Shown here: one piece after another, positions 54,783 to 64,000 of the stretch
Layout: the number at the start of each line of letters is the position of its first letter
How positions within the stretch are numbered: position 1 is the first letter of the stretch
Assembly: GCF_008123965.1 (NCBI RefSeq)
Contig: NZ_VSTH01000127.1
Span: forward strand, 28,601-92,600
Source: Bradyrhizobium hipponense
GTDB taxonomy: Bacteria > Pseudomonadota > Alphaproteobacteria > Rhizobiales > Xanthobacteraceae
DNA: 64,000 nucleotides
Direction: 5' to 3'
The notes under the pieces: generated by a model
What the model saw: the letters and a program-made list of their open reading frames with translations, nothing else
Database searches by the model: none
Told to the model about the DNA's origin: nothing
Program-made: the position numbers and the translations under genes

Positions 54783-55634
54783 CTACTGCCGGGCGCGCGC
54801 GGTTGCGGTCGCCGCGGGCGCCAGCTGCTGAGGCGCGAACGGATCGTAGGTCTGTTGAACAGGCGGCGGCGGGCGCCGCACGACGCGGTGCCGCTTCCTT
54901 GCCTTCGCCCGGGGCTTGGTCGTCTTGCTCTCGGGCACGCTGGCGGCGGCCTTGGCGTCAGCCTTGGCGTCGGCCTTGGCCTTCGCGGGCGGATCCTTCA
55001 AGGCCGTGGTTGCCGGGTCGTTCAGCGCCGCCACCTTGGCGCTCGCAATGTCGAGCGCCGAGGATGCCAGGGCAGCGCTGGTCTCAGATGACGGTGGTTC
55101 GCTGACGGCGGCAGTCGCAGTGTTGTCCACGGCGACGAACGCAGTGGTGTCGGCCGGGGTGAGCGTGTCGGCCGGGGTGAGCGTGTCGGTCGCGGCTGGC
55201 GCGGCGGCCTCCGCCTTCGCTGCTTCGGTCGGAGGCGTGGCCTCGGTGACTTGCAGTTCGGCCTGCGCGTTCGCCTCAGTCGTCCCCAAGGCGACCTGCT
55301 CGGGTTCGCTCGCCGGCAGCCCAATGGTCGGAACCTGGTCCCGCAGCGACGGCGCAGGCGCGGCCACTGCCTCGGGCTCGGCGCGCAATGTGGCAAGCAC
55401 CGGCTGGGCCGGTTCGGACGCCTGCGCGAACATCTGCTCCTGCGGACCGTTCCGCCAGGACGGGTTGGTGACGTACTGCTCATGCGTCGCCCGCAGCAGC
55501 GCGGCGGCGCCCAGGCCGAACACCAGGATGGAGGTTGACAGCAGGATCGCGGCAAACAGGAAGCGAAAGCCGGGAAGCATCGACGGGTTACGAATTTCCG
55601 CCCCGGCAGTGAGGTCGCCCGGGCCTTGAGCCAT
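54783..55634 (-). CDS. Ala/Pro-rich single-pass membrane protein
   Basis: A 283-residue protein with one N-terminal TM helix (GFRFLFAAILLSTSILVFGL) and a long low-complexity periplasmic or cytoplasmic tail rich in A, P, E and K. It includes a tandem TLTPAD-TLTPAD and a basic C-terminal patch KPRAKARKRHRVVRRPPP. The composition suggests a spacer or scaffold. No family recognised. Divergent from the L,D-transpeptidase gene. Confidence 0.8.
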   Translation of the reverse strand: MAQGPGDLTAGAEIRNPSMLPGFRFLFAAILLSTSILVFGLGAAALLRATHEQYVTNPSWRNGPQEQMFAQASEPAQPVLATLRAEPEAVAAPAPSLRDQVPTIGLPASEPEQVALGTTEANAQAELQVTEATPPTEAAKAEAAAPAATDTLTPADTLTPADTTAFVAVDNTATAAVSEPPSSETSAALASSALDIASAKVAALNDPATTALKDPPAKAKADAKADAKAAASVPESKTTKPRAKARKRHRVVRRPPPPVQQTYDPFAPQQLAPAATATARARQ

Positions 55635-55943
55635 CTGAACGCGGTGACGGTACTGATTGCCGCGTTCGCCACGCGGGATCGGAGCTCAAAGCGGTGGCGA
55701 ATCAGGCTGATTCGAACATACCGCAACGATTCCACGCCGTTCCCTTAAATTCGGGGCGGACGACTCCGGCAATCTGCGGCGTGACGCGATTTCCGCCCCG
55801 TGATGCAACGGGGCAACGGTCGTCTTGCGGATCACAAATCGCCAAATCCGGCGCAACTGAGCCTGTTATGTCTTGAATGTGCCGCTATCTTCGGTCATCT
55901 GGCCGTTAACGGTCCGGACGGGCTTGGGGACTATACAAGAGCG
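55635..55943. other. Intergenic region between divergent genes, no gene seen
   Basis: 309 bp between the Ala/Pro-rich protein and the L,D-transpeptidase. It holds several GC-rich inverted repeats, such as the CCCCGTGATGCAACGGGG hairpin at 55797-55814. Both promoters are expected here but no clear -35/-10 pair was found. Confidence 0.4.
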
Positions 55944-57155
55944 ATGATGATCAAACATTTTCTGACGATATGCGCTGCCGCAACAGTCGCTGCGGCGGGA
56001 AGCTCGCTCGTGCACGCCCAGAGCTATCCGGTGCAGCAGGCCCCGGGTTATGGCGCCCCGGCCGAATATCGCCCCGGCGACCGCACGCCGAATTTCGACG
56101 CGCTGGAAGATGACGATGAGGGCATGCCGCAGAGCTCCGCGGCACTGCCGCCGCCTGGTCCCCCGAGCGCGTCACCCAGCGATCCGCGCTACGGCCGCCC
56201 CGCCGGCGTGCCGGTCTATTCGGCCGCGCCGCCGCAGGGCCCGGTAATGTCGCCGGATGATCCCCGTTATGGCCGTCCCGCAGGTGCCCCGGTCTATTCA
56301 GCGGCCCCGCCGCAAGGCCCGATCATGTCGCCCGACGATCCCCGCTACGGCCGCCCCGCCGGTCCGCCGGCGGTGATCTATGCCGACCGTCCGGCGCAGC
56401 AGGCGCCTGGCAGCGATGGCCTGCGTCCGCCGGAAGCCGTCGGCGGTCCGGCCGCGACCGGTGCGGTCTCGCAGCAGCCTGCTGTCGGTGCCGATGGCCG
56501 GCCGATGTCGATCGCCTCGCTGCCGCCCGAGGAGCAGCCCGACGCCGCTCCGGCGCAGTTGCCGCAGAACCTGCGCCGTCAGGAAGTCTCGCTCGCGACC
56601 AAGGAGCCGGCAGGAACGCTCATCGTCGATACTCCGAACACCTATCTCTATTACGTGCTCGGCAACGGCCGTGCGATTCGCTACGGCGTTCGCGTCGGCC
56701 GCGACGGCTTCACTTGGACCGGCGTGCAGAAGATCACCCGCAAGGCCGAGTGGCCGGATTGGCACCCGCCGACGGAAATGATCGAACGCCAGCCCTATCT
56801 GCCGCGCTTCATGGCCGGCGGCCCCGGCAATCCGCTCGGCGCCCGTGCGATGTATCTCGGCTCGACCGTCTACCGCATCCACGGTACCAACCAGCCCTCG
56901 ACGATCGGCAAGTTTGTCTCCTCCGGCTGCATCGGCATGCTGAACGAGGACGTCTCCGACCTGTTCGATCGGGTCAAGGTCGGCACCCGCGTGGTGGTGA
57001 TGCCAGGTGGCCCGCCGCCGGGAACCGCAACCGCCTCCGCGGCGCCGACGCCCGGTGCCGCTGGTCCGGCTCCAATGGCCGCCCAGGCCGGCCCGGTTCC
57101 GGGCACCCAGCCGACCGTAGTGCCGCCGCTGCCCGCGCCAGTGACGGTGCGCTGA
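55944..57155 (+). CDS. L,D-transpeptidase (YkuD) with N-terminal tandem repeats
   Basis: A 403-residue secreted enzyme. The signal peptide ends near SLVHAQ. Residues about 70-150 carry three tandem repeats of roughly 26 residues built on DPRYGRPAG and PVYSAAPPQG. The YkuD catalytic domain (about 220-355) contains H313 (YRIHGTNQPSTIG) and the nucleophile C329 in SSGCIGML, the rhizobial variant of the usual SHGCIRM. It cross-links peptidoglycan stem peptides or anchors outer-membrane proteins. The C-terminal tail is Pro/Ala-rich. Tandem ATGs at 55944 and 55947. A strong hairpin terminator follows. Confidence 0.92.
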   Translation: MMIKHFLTICAAATVAAAGSSLVHAQSYPVQQAPGYGAPAEYRPGDRTPNFDALEDDDEGMPQSSAALPPPGPPSASPSDPRYGRPAGVPVYSAAPPQGPVMSPDDPRYGRPAGAPVYSAAPPQGPIMSPDDPRYGRPAGPPAVIYADRPAQQAPGSDGLRPPEAVGGPAATGAVSQQPAVGADGRPMSIASLPPEEQPDAAPAQLPQNLRRQEVSLATKEPAGTLIVDTPNTYLYYVLGNGRAIRYGVRVGRDGFTWTGVQKITRKAEWPDWHPPTEMIERQPYLPRFMAGGPGNPLGARAMYLGSTVYRIHGTNQPSTIGKFVSSGCIGMLNEDVSDLFDRVKVGTRVVVMPGGPPPGTATASAAPTPGAAGPAPMAAQAGPVPGTQPTVVPPLPAPVTVR

Positions 57156-57178
57156 ACCGGCTCGCAGGGATTGATCTG

Positions 57179-57218
57179 ATGACGGCGCGTGAACTTCGGT
57201 CACGCGCCGTCATTATTT
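57179..57218 (+). terminator. Rho-independent-type terminator after the L,D-transpeptidase
   Basis: ATGACGGCGCGTGA (57179-57192) pairs perfectly with TCACGCGCCGTCAT (57200-57213), with a 7-base loop followed by TATTT. It is a strong 14-bp stem 23 bp after the stop codon. Confidence 0.8.
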
Positions 57219-57294
57219 GACACGCATGGCTCACTTGAACGGCTCCGCACCTCGATTACGTCCGAGAGGATTGCAACGAATTGAGGAGCACACG

Positions 57295-58263
57295 ATGCGC
57301 ATCTTTGTTGCGGGCGCGACTGGCGCGGTCGGGCAGTATCTTGTTCCGGCGCTGATCGCCGCGGGTCATTCCGTAATTGGCACGACACGGAGTGCGGCAA
57401 AAACAGACGTTGTGCGCCAGTTGGGTGCAGAGCCGGTCGTCGCCGACGGCCTCGATGCCGACGGCATGCGCGCGGCGGCCGTTGCCGCAAAGCCCGAGGT
57501 GGTCATCCACCAGATGACGGATCTCGCGGCCGCCACGGACCTGCGTCACTTCGATCGGACTTTCGCGCGAACCAACGAGCTCCGCACGCGCGGAACCGAC
57601 ATTCTGCTCGCCGCCGCACGCGAGGCCGGCGCCAGGCGGTTCATCGCGCAAAGCTTCTGCGGCTGGACCTTCAGCCGCACCGGGGGAGCGGTGAAGACCG
57701 AGACCGATGAACTCGACCTGCATCCGCCGCAAGAGCTGCAGCGCACGCTCGAGGCAATCCGGTATCTGGAGCGAAACGTCACGGCATCAACGACGCCGGA
57801 GGGCGTCGTGCTGCGCTATGGATTCTTCTATGGACCTGACACCGGCATGCTCTCGCCGGCGATGATCGACCAGCTGCGGCACCGGCGTGTGCCAGTGATC
57901 GGCGATGGCGGCGGCACGTGGTCGTTCATTCACACCGAAGATGCCGCCTCCGCCACGCTCGCCGCTGTTGAACGCGGACGCGCGGGCAGCATCTACAACA
58001 TCGTCGACGATCATCCGGCGCAAGTGAAGAACTGGTTGCCCGCGCTGGCCGAACTGCTTGGTGCCAAGCCGCCGCGTCACATTCCCGCCTGGCTCGGGCG
58101 CCTGCTTGCGGGCGAACATATGGTGGCAATGATGACAGAGGTGCGCGGGGCATCCAACGCCAAGGCAAAGAAGGAGCTCGGCTGGCTGCCGGCGCATGCC
58201 TCCTGGCGCGACGGCTTTGCCGATGCGGCAAGGCAGCTCACCAGCCACCGCTCGGCCGCCTGA
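57295..58263 (+). CDS. NAD(P)-dependent epimerase/reductase (extended SDR)
   Basis: A 322-residue extended short-chain dehydrogenase-like protein. The cofactor motif is IFVAGATGAVGQYLVPALIA (GATGAVG), with later SFCGWTFSRTGG and the C-terminal substrate domain. The usual YxxxK of SDRs is not obvious, so it may be an atypical member (NmrA-like or a nucleoside-sugar epimerase). ATG 57295 follows TTGAGGAGC. Substrate unknown. Convergent with the dehydrogenase at 58268 (4 bp between stops). Confidence 0.85.
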   Translation: MRIFVAGATGAVGQYLVPALIAAGHSVIGTTRSAAKTDVVRQLGAEPVVADGLDADGMRAAAVAAKPEVVIHQMTDLAAATDLRHFDRTFARTNELRTRGTDILLAAAREAGARRFIAQSFCGWTFSRTGGAVKTETDELDLHPPQELQRTLEAIRYLERNVTASTTPEGVVLRYGFFYGPDTGMLSPAMIDQLRHRRVPVIGDGGGTWSFIHTEDAASATLAAVERGRAGSIYNIVDDHPAQVKNWLPALAELLGAKPPRHIPAWLGRLLAGEHMVAMMTEVRGASNAKAKKELGWLPAHASWRDGFADAARQLTSHRSAA

Positions 58264-58267
58264 GGCG

Positions 58268-59236
58268 TCAGGCGAGCCGCCGCGGCAGCTCGCGGCCCTT
58301 GGTCCAGGCGTCGATCGCCTCGACCATCTGGCCGTAATGGATGCGCAGGCCGTCTTCGGTCGCGTAGCCGAGATGCGGCGTCAGTACCAGGTTGTCGAGC
58401 TTGCGGAACGGATGATCGACGGGCAACGGCTCGACCGAGAACACGTCGATGCCGGCGCCCGCGATCTTCTTCTGCTGCAACACCTCCAGCAGCGCCGCCT
58501 CGTCCACGATCGGCCCGCGCGCGGTGTTGACGAGGAAGGCCGTCGGCTTCATCCGCGCGAGATCCGCAGCTCCGACCAGTCCGCGCGAACGCTCGCTCAG
58601 CACGACATGGATGGTGACGATATCCGCCTTGGCGAACAGCTCCTCCTTGCTGGCATAGCCAACGCCAACCTCCTTGCACTTCTCGGGCGTCAAATTCGGG
58701 CTCCAGGCGATCACGTTCATGCCGAACGCTTTCGCGATGCCCGCCATCTTGCTGCCGAGCTTGCCGAGCCCGACGACGCCGAGCGTGCGGCCTTCGATCT
58801 CAGTGCCAGCAAAGATCTGCCAGGGCTCGCCAGCATGCATGCGCGCATTCTCGCGGCCGATGCCGCGGGTCAGCTCCAGGATCAGGCCCATGGCGAGCGG
58901 GGCGGTCGGATCGCGGGAATATTGCGTGCCGGCGATCGCCACATTGCGGGCCTTCGCGGCCTCCATGTCGATCGAGGCGTTGCGCATGCCGGAGGTCAAC
59001 AGCAGCTTCAGATTCGGCAGCGTCTCGAACAGGCTGTTCGGAAATGCGGTGCGTTCGCGCATCGCGCAGATGATCTCGAAATCACCAAGCGCGCCGGCCG
59101 CGGCCTGCTCGGAGGCAAAGGGGTGGCTGAACACGGTGACATCGACGCGGTCGGACAGTTTCGACCAGTCGGCGACATCGAGCGCGAGGTTGAAATAGTC
59201 GTCGAGAATTGCACAGCGCAGCCGCGTCATCGGCAT
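58268..59236 (-). CDS. D-2-hydroxyacid dehydrogenase
   Basis: A 322-residue NAD-dependent enzyme. Cofactor motif LGVVGLGKLGSKMAGIAKA; catalytic residues in FLVNTARGPIVDEAAL (R), DVFSVEPLPVDHPF (E) and LVLTPHLGYATEDG (H). It is distinct from the GhrA-like gene at 25869 and nearer to the phosphoglycerate dehydrogenase-like branch. It reduces 2-oxo acids or oxidises D-2-hydroxy acids; physiological substrate unknown. Confidence 0.92.
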   Translation of the reverse strand: MPMTRLRCAILDDYFNLALDVADWSKLSDRVDVTVFSHPFASEQAAAGALGDFEIICAMRERTAFPNSLFETLPNLKLLLTSGMRNASIDMEAAKARNVAIAGTQYSRDPTAPLAMGLILELTRGIGRENARMHAGEPWQIFAGTEIEGRTLGVVGLGKLGSKMAGIAKAFGMNVIAWSPNLTPEKCKEVGVGYASKEELFAKADIVTIHVVLSERSRGLVGAADLARMKPTAFLVNTARGPIVDEAALLEVLQQKKIAGAGIDVFSVEPLPVDHPFRKLDNLVLTPHLGYATEDGLRIHYGQMVEAIDAWTKGRELPRRLA

Positions 59237-59360
59237 TCATCCATGGCGAGAGGGGACGGCGCAAGCGGAGCGCCATCATCGGAACCGGGCCATGGTTGCG
59301 CACAATCAGAGCTGCGCGCAAGCAGCTCGCGTGTTCAAAAATCCGATAGGGGAAAGCGGC

Positions 59361-59576
59361 TCAGAGATCGCGGGGCTTAAGCCGGAGCGCCGTATCCATG
59401 CCGTGCTTGGCGCGCCAAGCGGGTCCGGGACCGCGCATGTAGTGCAGTTCCGGACGGTAGGGATTGAAGGCGGTGGCGAAGAAGCGGGTCCAGAACGTCT
59501 TGAGCTCGGTGGCGAGCGTGGCGGAGCGGCCGGCTTCTGCCGGAACGGGAAAGGAATTGGTCTCGACCATAGCCAT
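59361..59576 (-). CDS. Small protein of unknown function
   Basis: A 71-residue protein starting MAMVETNSFPVPAEAGRSAT. It has an aromatic, basic middle (WTRFFATAFNPYRPELHYMR) and no membrane segment. Codon use is like its neighbours. No family recognised. It lies between the 2-hydroxyacid dehydrogenase and the ettA gene. Confidence 0.6.
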   Translation of the reverse strand: MAMVETNSFPVPAEAGRSATLATELKTFWTRFFATAFNPYRPELHYMRGPGPAWRAKHGMDTALRLKPRDL

Positions 59577-59810
59577 GATGCGGCCTCGCTGTTCTCCCCA
59601 CCCGTTCTGCGCGGGTGGCGCTTTTTTCAGCGCTGAGGCGAGCTTTGGCCTGATTTATTAAAAGATGGTTTCAATTGTCCGGATCCGCGGCCGGATGGTG
59701 TCCGTTCCGTATTCATCCGTGGTGAACGGATGGAAAACATTGCCCTTTGGGGGCGGGATCGCTACATCGGCGGCAGGCAAATTTCCTCAAATCGAAGGTT
59801 TTCGGGACCG

Positions 59811-61460
<1,650 letters not shown>

Positions 61461-61467
61461 CTCCGGC

Positions 61468-62694
61468 ATGATGCGACGGGCGCTCATTGCTGCGGTGATC
61501 GTTGTCACGTGCAGTTGGTCGCCCGCCCGCGCCGCCGACGCCGCCTTCAAGCAATTCATTGCCTCGCTGTGGCCAGAGGCGCAGGCGGCCGGCGTGTCCC
61601 GCGCCACGTTCGACGAGCAGATGCGCGGGCTCGAGCCTGATTATAGGCTGCCCGATCTGATCCTGCCGGGGCGGCCTCCCACCGGCGCGCCGTCACAAGC
61701 GGAGTTCGTGCAGGTGCCGGCGGACTACGTCAAGGAAGCCTCGATCGCGCGTCTCGCCGCGGAAGGGCAGCGGCTTCTGCAAAAATACCGTCCTGCGCTT
61801 AACGAGATCGAGAAGACCTCCGGTGTGCCCGCGACCGTAATGCTTGCGATCTGGGGCCGCGAGACCGATTACGGCCGTTACACGCTGCCTTATGATCTCG
61901 TGCGCGTGTTGGCGACGCAGGCCTATGTCGGCCGGCGCAAGGACCAGTATCGCAACGAGTTCATCTTGGCGCTGAAGATCCTGGGCGACGGCGTGGTGAC
62001 GCGCAAGGACATGCGCTCTTCCTGGGCTGGCGCTACCGGGCTCACGCAATTCCTGCCGTCGGAATACTACAATCACGGCGTCGATTTCGACGGCGACGGC
62101 CGCATCGACATCTGGCACTCGGTGCCAGATGCGTTGGCCTCAGCTGCGCAGCAGCTCGTCAACAAGGGTTGGCAGAGCGGCGTGCGCTGGGCCTACGAGG
62201 TGCAGGCGCCGGCCAAGGTCGATTGCACGATGGGCGTGCCCGAAGTGACGAAGCCGATCGGCCAATGGTTGCGCGAAGGCTTCGTGCCGGTGCGCGGGCA
62301 ACGCCTCAGCGCCGCCGAGCAGGCGCAGCCTGCCTCGCTGTTGGAGCCGGAAGGAATTTACGGTCCGTCGTTCCTGACTACGAAGAACTACTTCGTCATC
62401 AAGGAATACAATTTCTCCGATCTCTATGTGCTGTTTGTCGGCCATCTCAGCGACCGCATGACGAGCCCGCTGCCGTTCGCGTCGCCGTGGTCGGCCGCAA
62501 AGCAGCTGCGGACGAAGGATGTCGAGGCAATGCAGCGCGGACTCACCCGAATTGGGCTCTACAAAGACAAGATCGACGGCAAGGCCGGCATGCAGACCCG
62601 CGCCGCGCTCGGCGCCTATCAGAAATTGGCAGGGCTGAAGGTCGATTGCTGGCCGAGCGAAGAGGTGCTGCGGTCGATCCAGGCTGCGCGCTGA
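61468..62694 (+). CDS. Lytic murein transglycosylase (MltB family)
   Basis: A 408-residue periplasmic enzyme cleaving peptidoglycan glycan strands to 1,6-anhydro-muropeptides. The signal peptide ends near PARAAD. The catalytic Glu is E132 in AIWGRETDYGRYT, followed by SSWAGATGLTQFLPSEYYNH. The C-terminal peptidoglycan-binding repeat is VEAMQRGLTRIGLYKDKIDG onward (about 345-400). It is 7 bp after ettA, so transcription may be shared. The stop is followed by a strong bidirectional hairpin. Confidence 0.93.
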   Translation: MMRRALIAAVIVVTCSWSPARAADAAFKQFIASLWPEAQAAGVSRATFDEQMRGLEPDYRLPDLILPGRPPTGAPSQAEFVQVPADYVKEASIARLAAEGQRLLQKYRPALNEIEKTSGVPATVMLAIWGRETDYGRYTLPYDLVRVLATQAYVGRRKDQYRNEFILALKILGDGVVTRKDMRSSWAGATGLTQFLPSEYYNHGVDFDGDGRIDIWHSVPDALASAAQQLVNKGWQSGVRWAYEVQAPAKVDCTMGVPEVTKPIGQWLREGFVPVRGQRLSAAEQAQPASLLEPEGIYGPSFLTTKNYFVIKEYNFSDLYVLFVGHLSDRMTSPLPFASPWSAAKQLRTKDVEAMQRGLTRIGLYKDKIDGKAGMQTRAALGAYQKLAGLKVDCWPSEEVLRSIQAAR

Positions 62695-62712
62695 GCGTGT
62701 CTCGCAAAAATA

Positions 62713-62741
62713 AAGCCCGGCCGAGAGGCTCGGCCGGGCTT
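62713..62741. terminator. Bidirectional hairpin terminator
   Basis: AAGCCCGGCCGAG (62713-62725) with CTCGGCCGGGCTT (62729-62741) and a 3-base loop forms a perfect 13-bp stem flanked by A/T residues (AAAAATA upstream). It sits between the convergent transglycosylase gene and the Gly-rich secreted protein gene and can serve both. Confidence 0.75.
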
Positions 62742-62773
62742 CGATCGCGGCGCGTGTGCGCCCGGCGATCAGA

Positions 62774-63058
62774 TCAGTAGCAGACGCGAACCGGGCGAAC
62801 GACCCAGCCGTAGCCGTCCCAGTAACGCTGACGCTGCCAGTAGCAGGGCGGGGGCGGCGGGCCGGGCTCGGCGACATAGACGGGGCCGCCATAGGCGGGA
62901 CGGCTCGACGCGATGGCGCCGCCGACGATGGCGCCGCCGATCAGGCCGGCCGCGATGCCTGCGCCGACGCCGTCACCAGCGTTTGCGGGCGGCGTGACCG
63001 TCACCAGCGAAGCGGTGACTGTCGCGACCGTGAGGGCGGCAACTAAAGTCTTCTTCAT
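62774..63058 (-). CDS. Small secreted Gly-rich protein, paralogue A
   Basis: A 94-residue secreted protein. The signal peptide is MKKTLVAALTVATVTASLVT... with cleavage near ANAG. A Gly/Ala-rich hydrophobic segment (GVGAGIAAGLIGGAIVGGAI) resembles a glycine-zipper. The C-terminal motif CYWQRQRYWDGYGWVVRPVR is shared with the protein at 63270: C-x-W-Q-x-Q-R-x-W-D-G-Y-x-W-x-V-R-x-V-R-V-C. Function unknown; the family is widespread in Bradyrhizobium and often multicopy. Two cysteines frame the motif and may form a disulfide. Confidence 0.8.
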   Translation of the reverse strand: MKKTLVAALTVATVTASLVTVTPPANAGDGVGAGIAAGLIGGAIVGGAIASSRPAYGGPVYVAEPGPPPPPCYWQRQRYWDGYGWVVRPVRVCY

Positions 63059-63269
63059 GCTCTTGGCTCTCCTGGGAGATGGACGTCCCTTGTTAGGAGC
63101 GTCCGGGTTTCAAAGGTTCACGCACACTCTGATGGAATTGGCCTTGCAGCTAGGAAGCGCGCAAATGGTCAATCCACGGTAAACGCACACGGAGCTGTGA
63201 CGAGAAAAAGAGGTCTTTTTCAGGCCCCGAGATGAACGGCGCATCGGTAATGAACCGGCTTAGGGCGCC

Positions 63270-63608
63270 TCAGCCACAGACTCTGACGCGACGGACGCGC
63301 CAGGCATAGCCATCCCAGAAGCGCTGCTTCTGCCAGACACAGCCGTCGCCGTAATAGTCGTCGGCGACGTAGCCGGGACCCGGCGCGTAGTAGCGGGGCG
63401 GGTAGTAGCCGGGGCCATAACCCGGACCATACGCATAGCCGGGACCGGGTCCGTAATAATACGGGGACGCCAATGCACCGCCGACAATGGCGCCGCCGAT
63501 GATCCCGGCGGCCACGCCTGCAGCAACGCCGCGCTGTGCGTGGGCGGGTCCTGCTGCCGAAAGGGCCAGCATGGCGGCTGCAGCGGCCGCCAGGAGTGAT
63601 TTCTTCAT
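63270..63608 (-). CDS. Small secreted Gly/Tyr-rich protein, paralogue B
   Basis: A 112-residue secreted protein. Signal peptide MKKSLLAAAAAAMLALSAAG..., cleavage near AHAQ. A glycine-zipper-like GVAAGVAAGIIGGAIVGGAL precedes a Pro/Gly/Tyr-rich spacer (YYGPGPGYAYGPGYGPGYYP) absent from paralogue A. The C-terminal motif CVWQKQRFWDGYAWRVRRVR matches the other protein. ATG 63608 gives the canonical signal. The two genes are in the same direction, about 210 bp apart, and likely arose by tandem duplication. Confidence 0.85.
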   Translation of the reverse strand: MKKSLLAAAAAAMLALSAAGPAHAQRGVAAGVAAGIIGGAIVGGALASPYYYGPGPGYAYGPGYGPGYYPPRYYAPGPGYVADDYYGDGCVWQKQRFWDGYAWRVRRVRVCG

Positions 63609-63744
63609 GGTCTTGACCTTTCTCACGCGGGACCGCGGAACTCTTGCGGCCAGAGTTCCACACTTCGTTTGAATGATCAATGAACGGCACCTTTGGTGGG
63701 CCGACCAACTAATACAAAAAGGCAGTCCCGCCTGGGAGACGACG

Positions 63745-64000
63745 ATGGGCAGCATGCTGGTGAATACCCTGATTGCGGCTGGGATCGTCTCCGCAATTGG
63801 CTATGGCTGGATCACCCATCTCCAGAACCGCAGCCAGCGGCGCTCGCGTGCCGGCGCGGGCGGGGATGGCGACGACAGCAGCTATTCGACGAGTGACGGG
63901 TTCTCGCTGGGAAGCTGGTTTTCGAGTGATAGCTCGGCAAGCTCGAGCGACAGCGGCAGTGGCGATAGCGGCGGTGGCGGGGATTGCGGAGGTGGTGACG
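63745..64000 (+). CDS. Ser/Gly-rich membrane protein, 3' end outside window
   Basis: Open to the end of the window. It begins with one TM helix (MLVNTLIAAGIVSAIGYGWI). The rest is low-complexity Ser/Asp/Gly (SWFSSDSSASSSDSGSGDSG), ending in a Gly-rich GDCGGGD tract. GGGAGACGAC precedes ATG 63745. Such tails occur in short Bradyrhizobium envelope proteins of unknown role. Partial gene. Confidence 0.7.
   Translation, partial: MGSMLVNTLIAAGIVSAIGYGWITHLQNRSQRRSRAGAGGDGDDSSYSTSDGFSLGSWFSSDSSASSSDSGSGDSGGGGDCGGGD

Noticed and set aside
59730..59810. Longer EttA starting at 59730
   Set aside because: EttA proteins begin at MARQFIYFM; the upstream part lacks similarity and a ribosome binding site.

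Overview
The window looks like chromosomal DNA of a Bradyrhizobium-type alphaproteobacterium (Rhizobiales). The basis is uniformly high GC, typical rhizobial small families (a DUF6894-like protein, paired Gly-rich secreted proteins), a SAM/adenylate-cyclase/AAA/TPR protein, PHA depolymerase, malonyl-CoA decarboxylase, several peptide and branched-chain ABC components, and dense palindromic intergenic repeats. No rRNA, tRNA, CRISPR array, prophage or classical insertion sequence was seen. The genus is an inference from gene content and repeat style, not from a marker gene.

Layout. 0.2-3.3 kb: a DUF6894-like protein, then a tightly coupled amidase / glutathione peroxidase / DUF3297 trio and a GIY-YIG protein. 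3.3-4.1 kb: a compound tandem array of five palindromes. 4.1-10.5 kb: malonyl-CoA decarboxylase, a divergent AraC regulator/MFS pair, and a CPA2 antiporter with two Usp domains. 10.6-16.5 kb: an RND efflux pump with its adaptor and a secreted protein of unknown function. 16.6-19.9 kb: an FMO-cupin pair divergent from an AraC regulator. 20-29 kb: a peptide-type ABC uptake operon (binding protein, two permeases, FAD amine oxidase-like enzyme, 2-hydroxyacid dehydrogenase, double ATPase) divergent from an XRE-cupin regulator. 29-33.5 kb: a small membrane protein and the cyclase/ATPase/TPR protein. 33.7-41.4 kb: HMG-CoA lyase with a CoA-transferase, divergent from an autotransporter esterase, a solute-binding protein and an aldehyde dehydrogenase, then an XRE-cupin regulator.

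41.5-48.4 kb: PHA depolymerase divergent from a GST, two small proteins, an SMP-30 lactonase, a GNAT acetyltransferase and a GMC oxidoreductase. 48.3-50.8 kb is the most unusual stretch. A REP-associated tyrosine transposase (RAYT) sits between two copies of one palindrome family. It is followed by a GyrB-like gene broken by an in-frame TAG and a third copy, then a multi-stem element and a perfect 34-bp hairpin. 50.8-54.8 kb: MoxR ATPase, GlsB-type membrane protein, CoxE/VWA protein, rhodanese and 3-mercaptopyruvate sulfurtransferase. 54.8-64 kb: an Ala/Pro-rich membrane protein, an L,D-transpeptidase with internal repeats, an NAD-dependent epimerase-like protein, a 2-hydroxyacid dehydrogenase, EttA, a lytic transglycosylase, two paralogous Gly-rich secreted proteins and a partial Ser/Gly-rich membrane protein cut by the window end.

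Common themes are uptake and oxidation of organic and amino compounds (ABC systems with flavoenzymes and dehydrogenases), carbon storage turnover, envelope maintenance, and a genome colonised by at least six palindromic repeat families, one of which has its probable transposase in the window.
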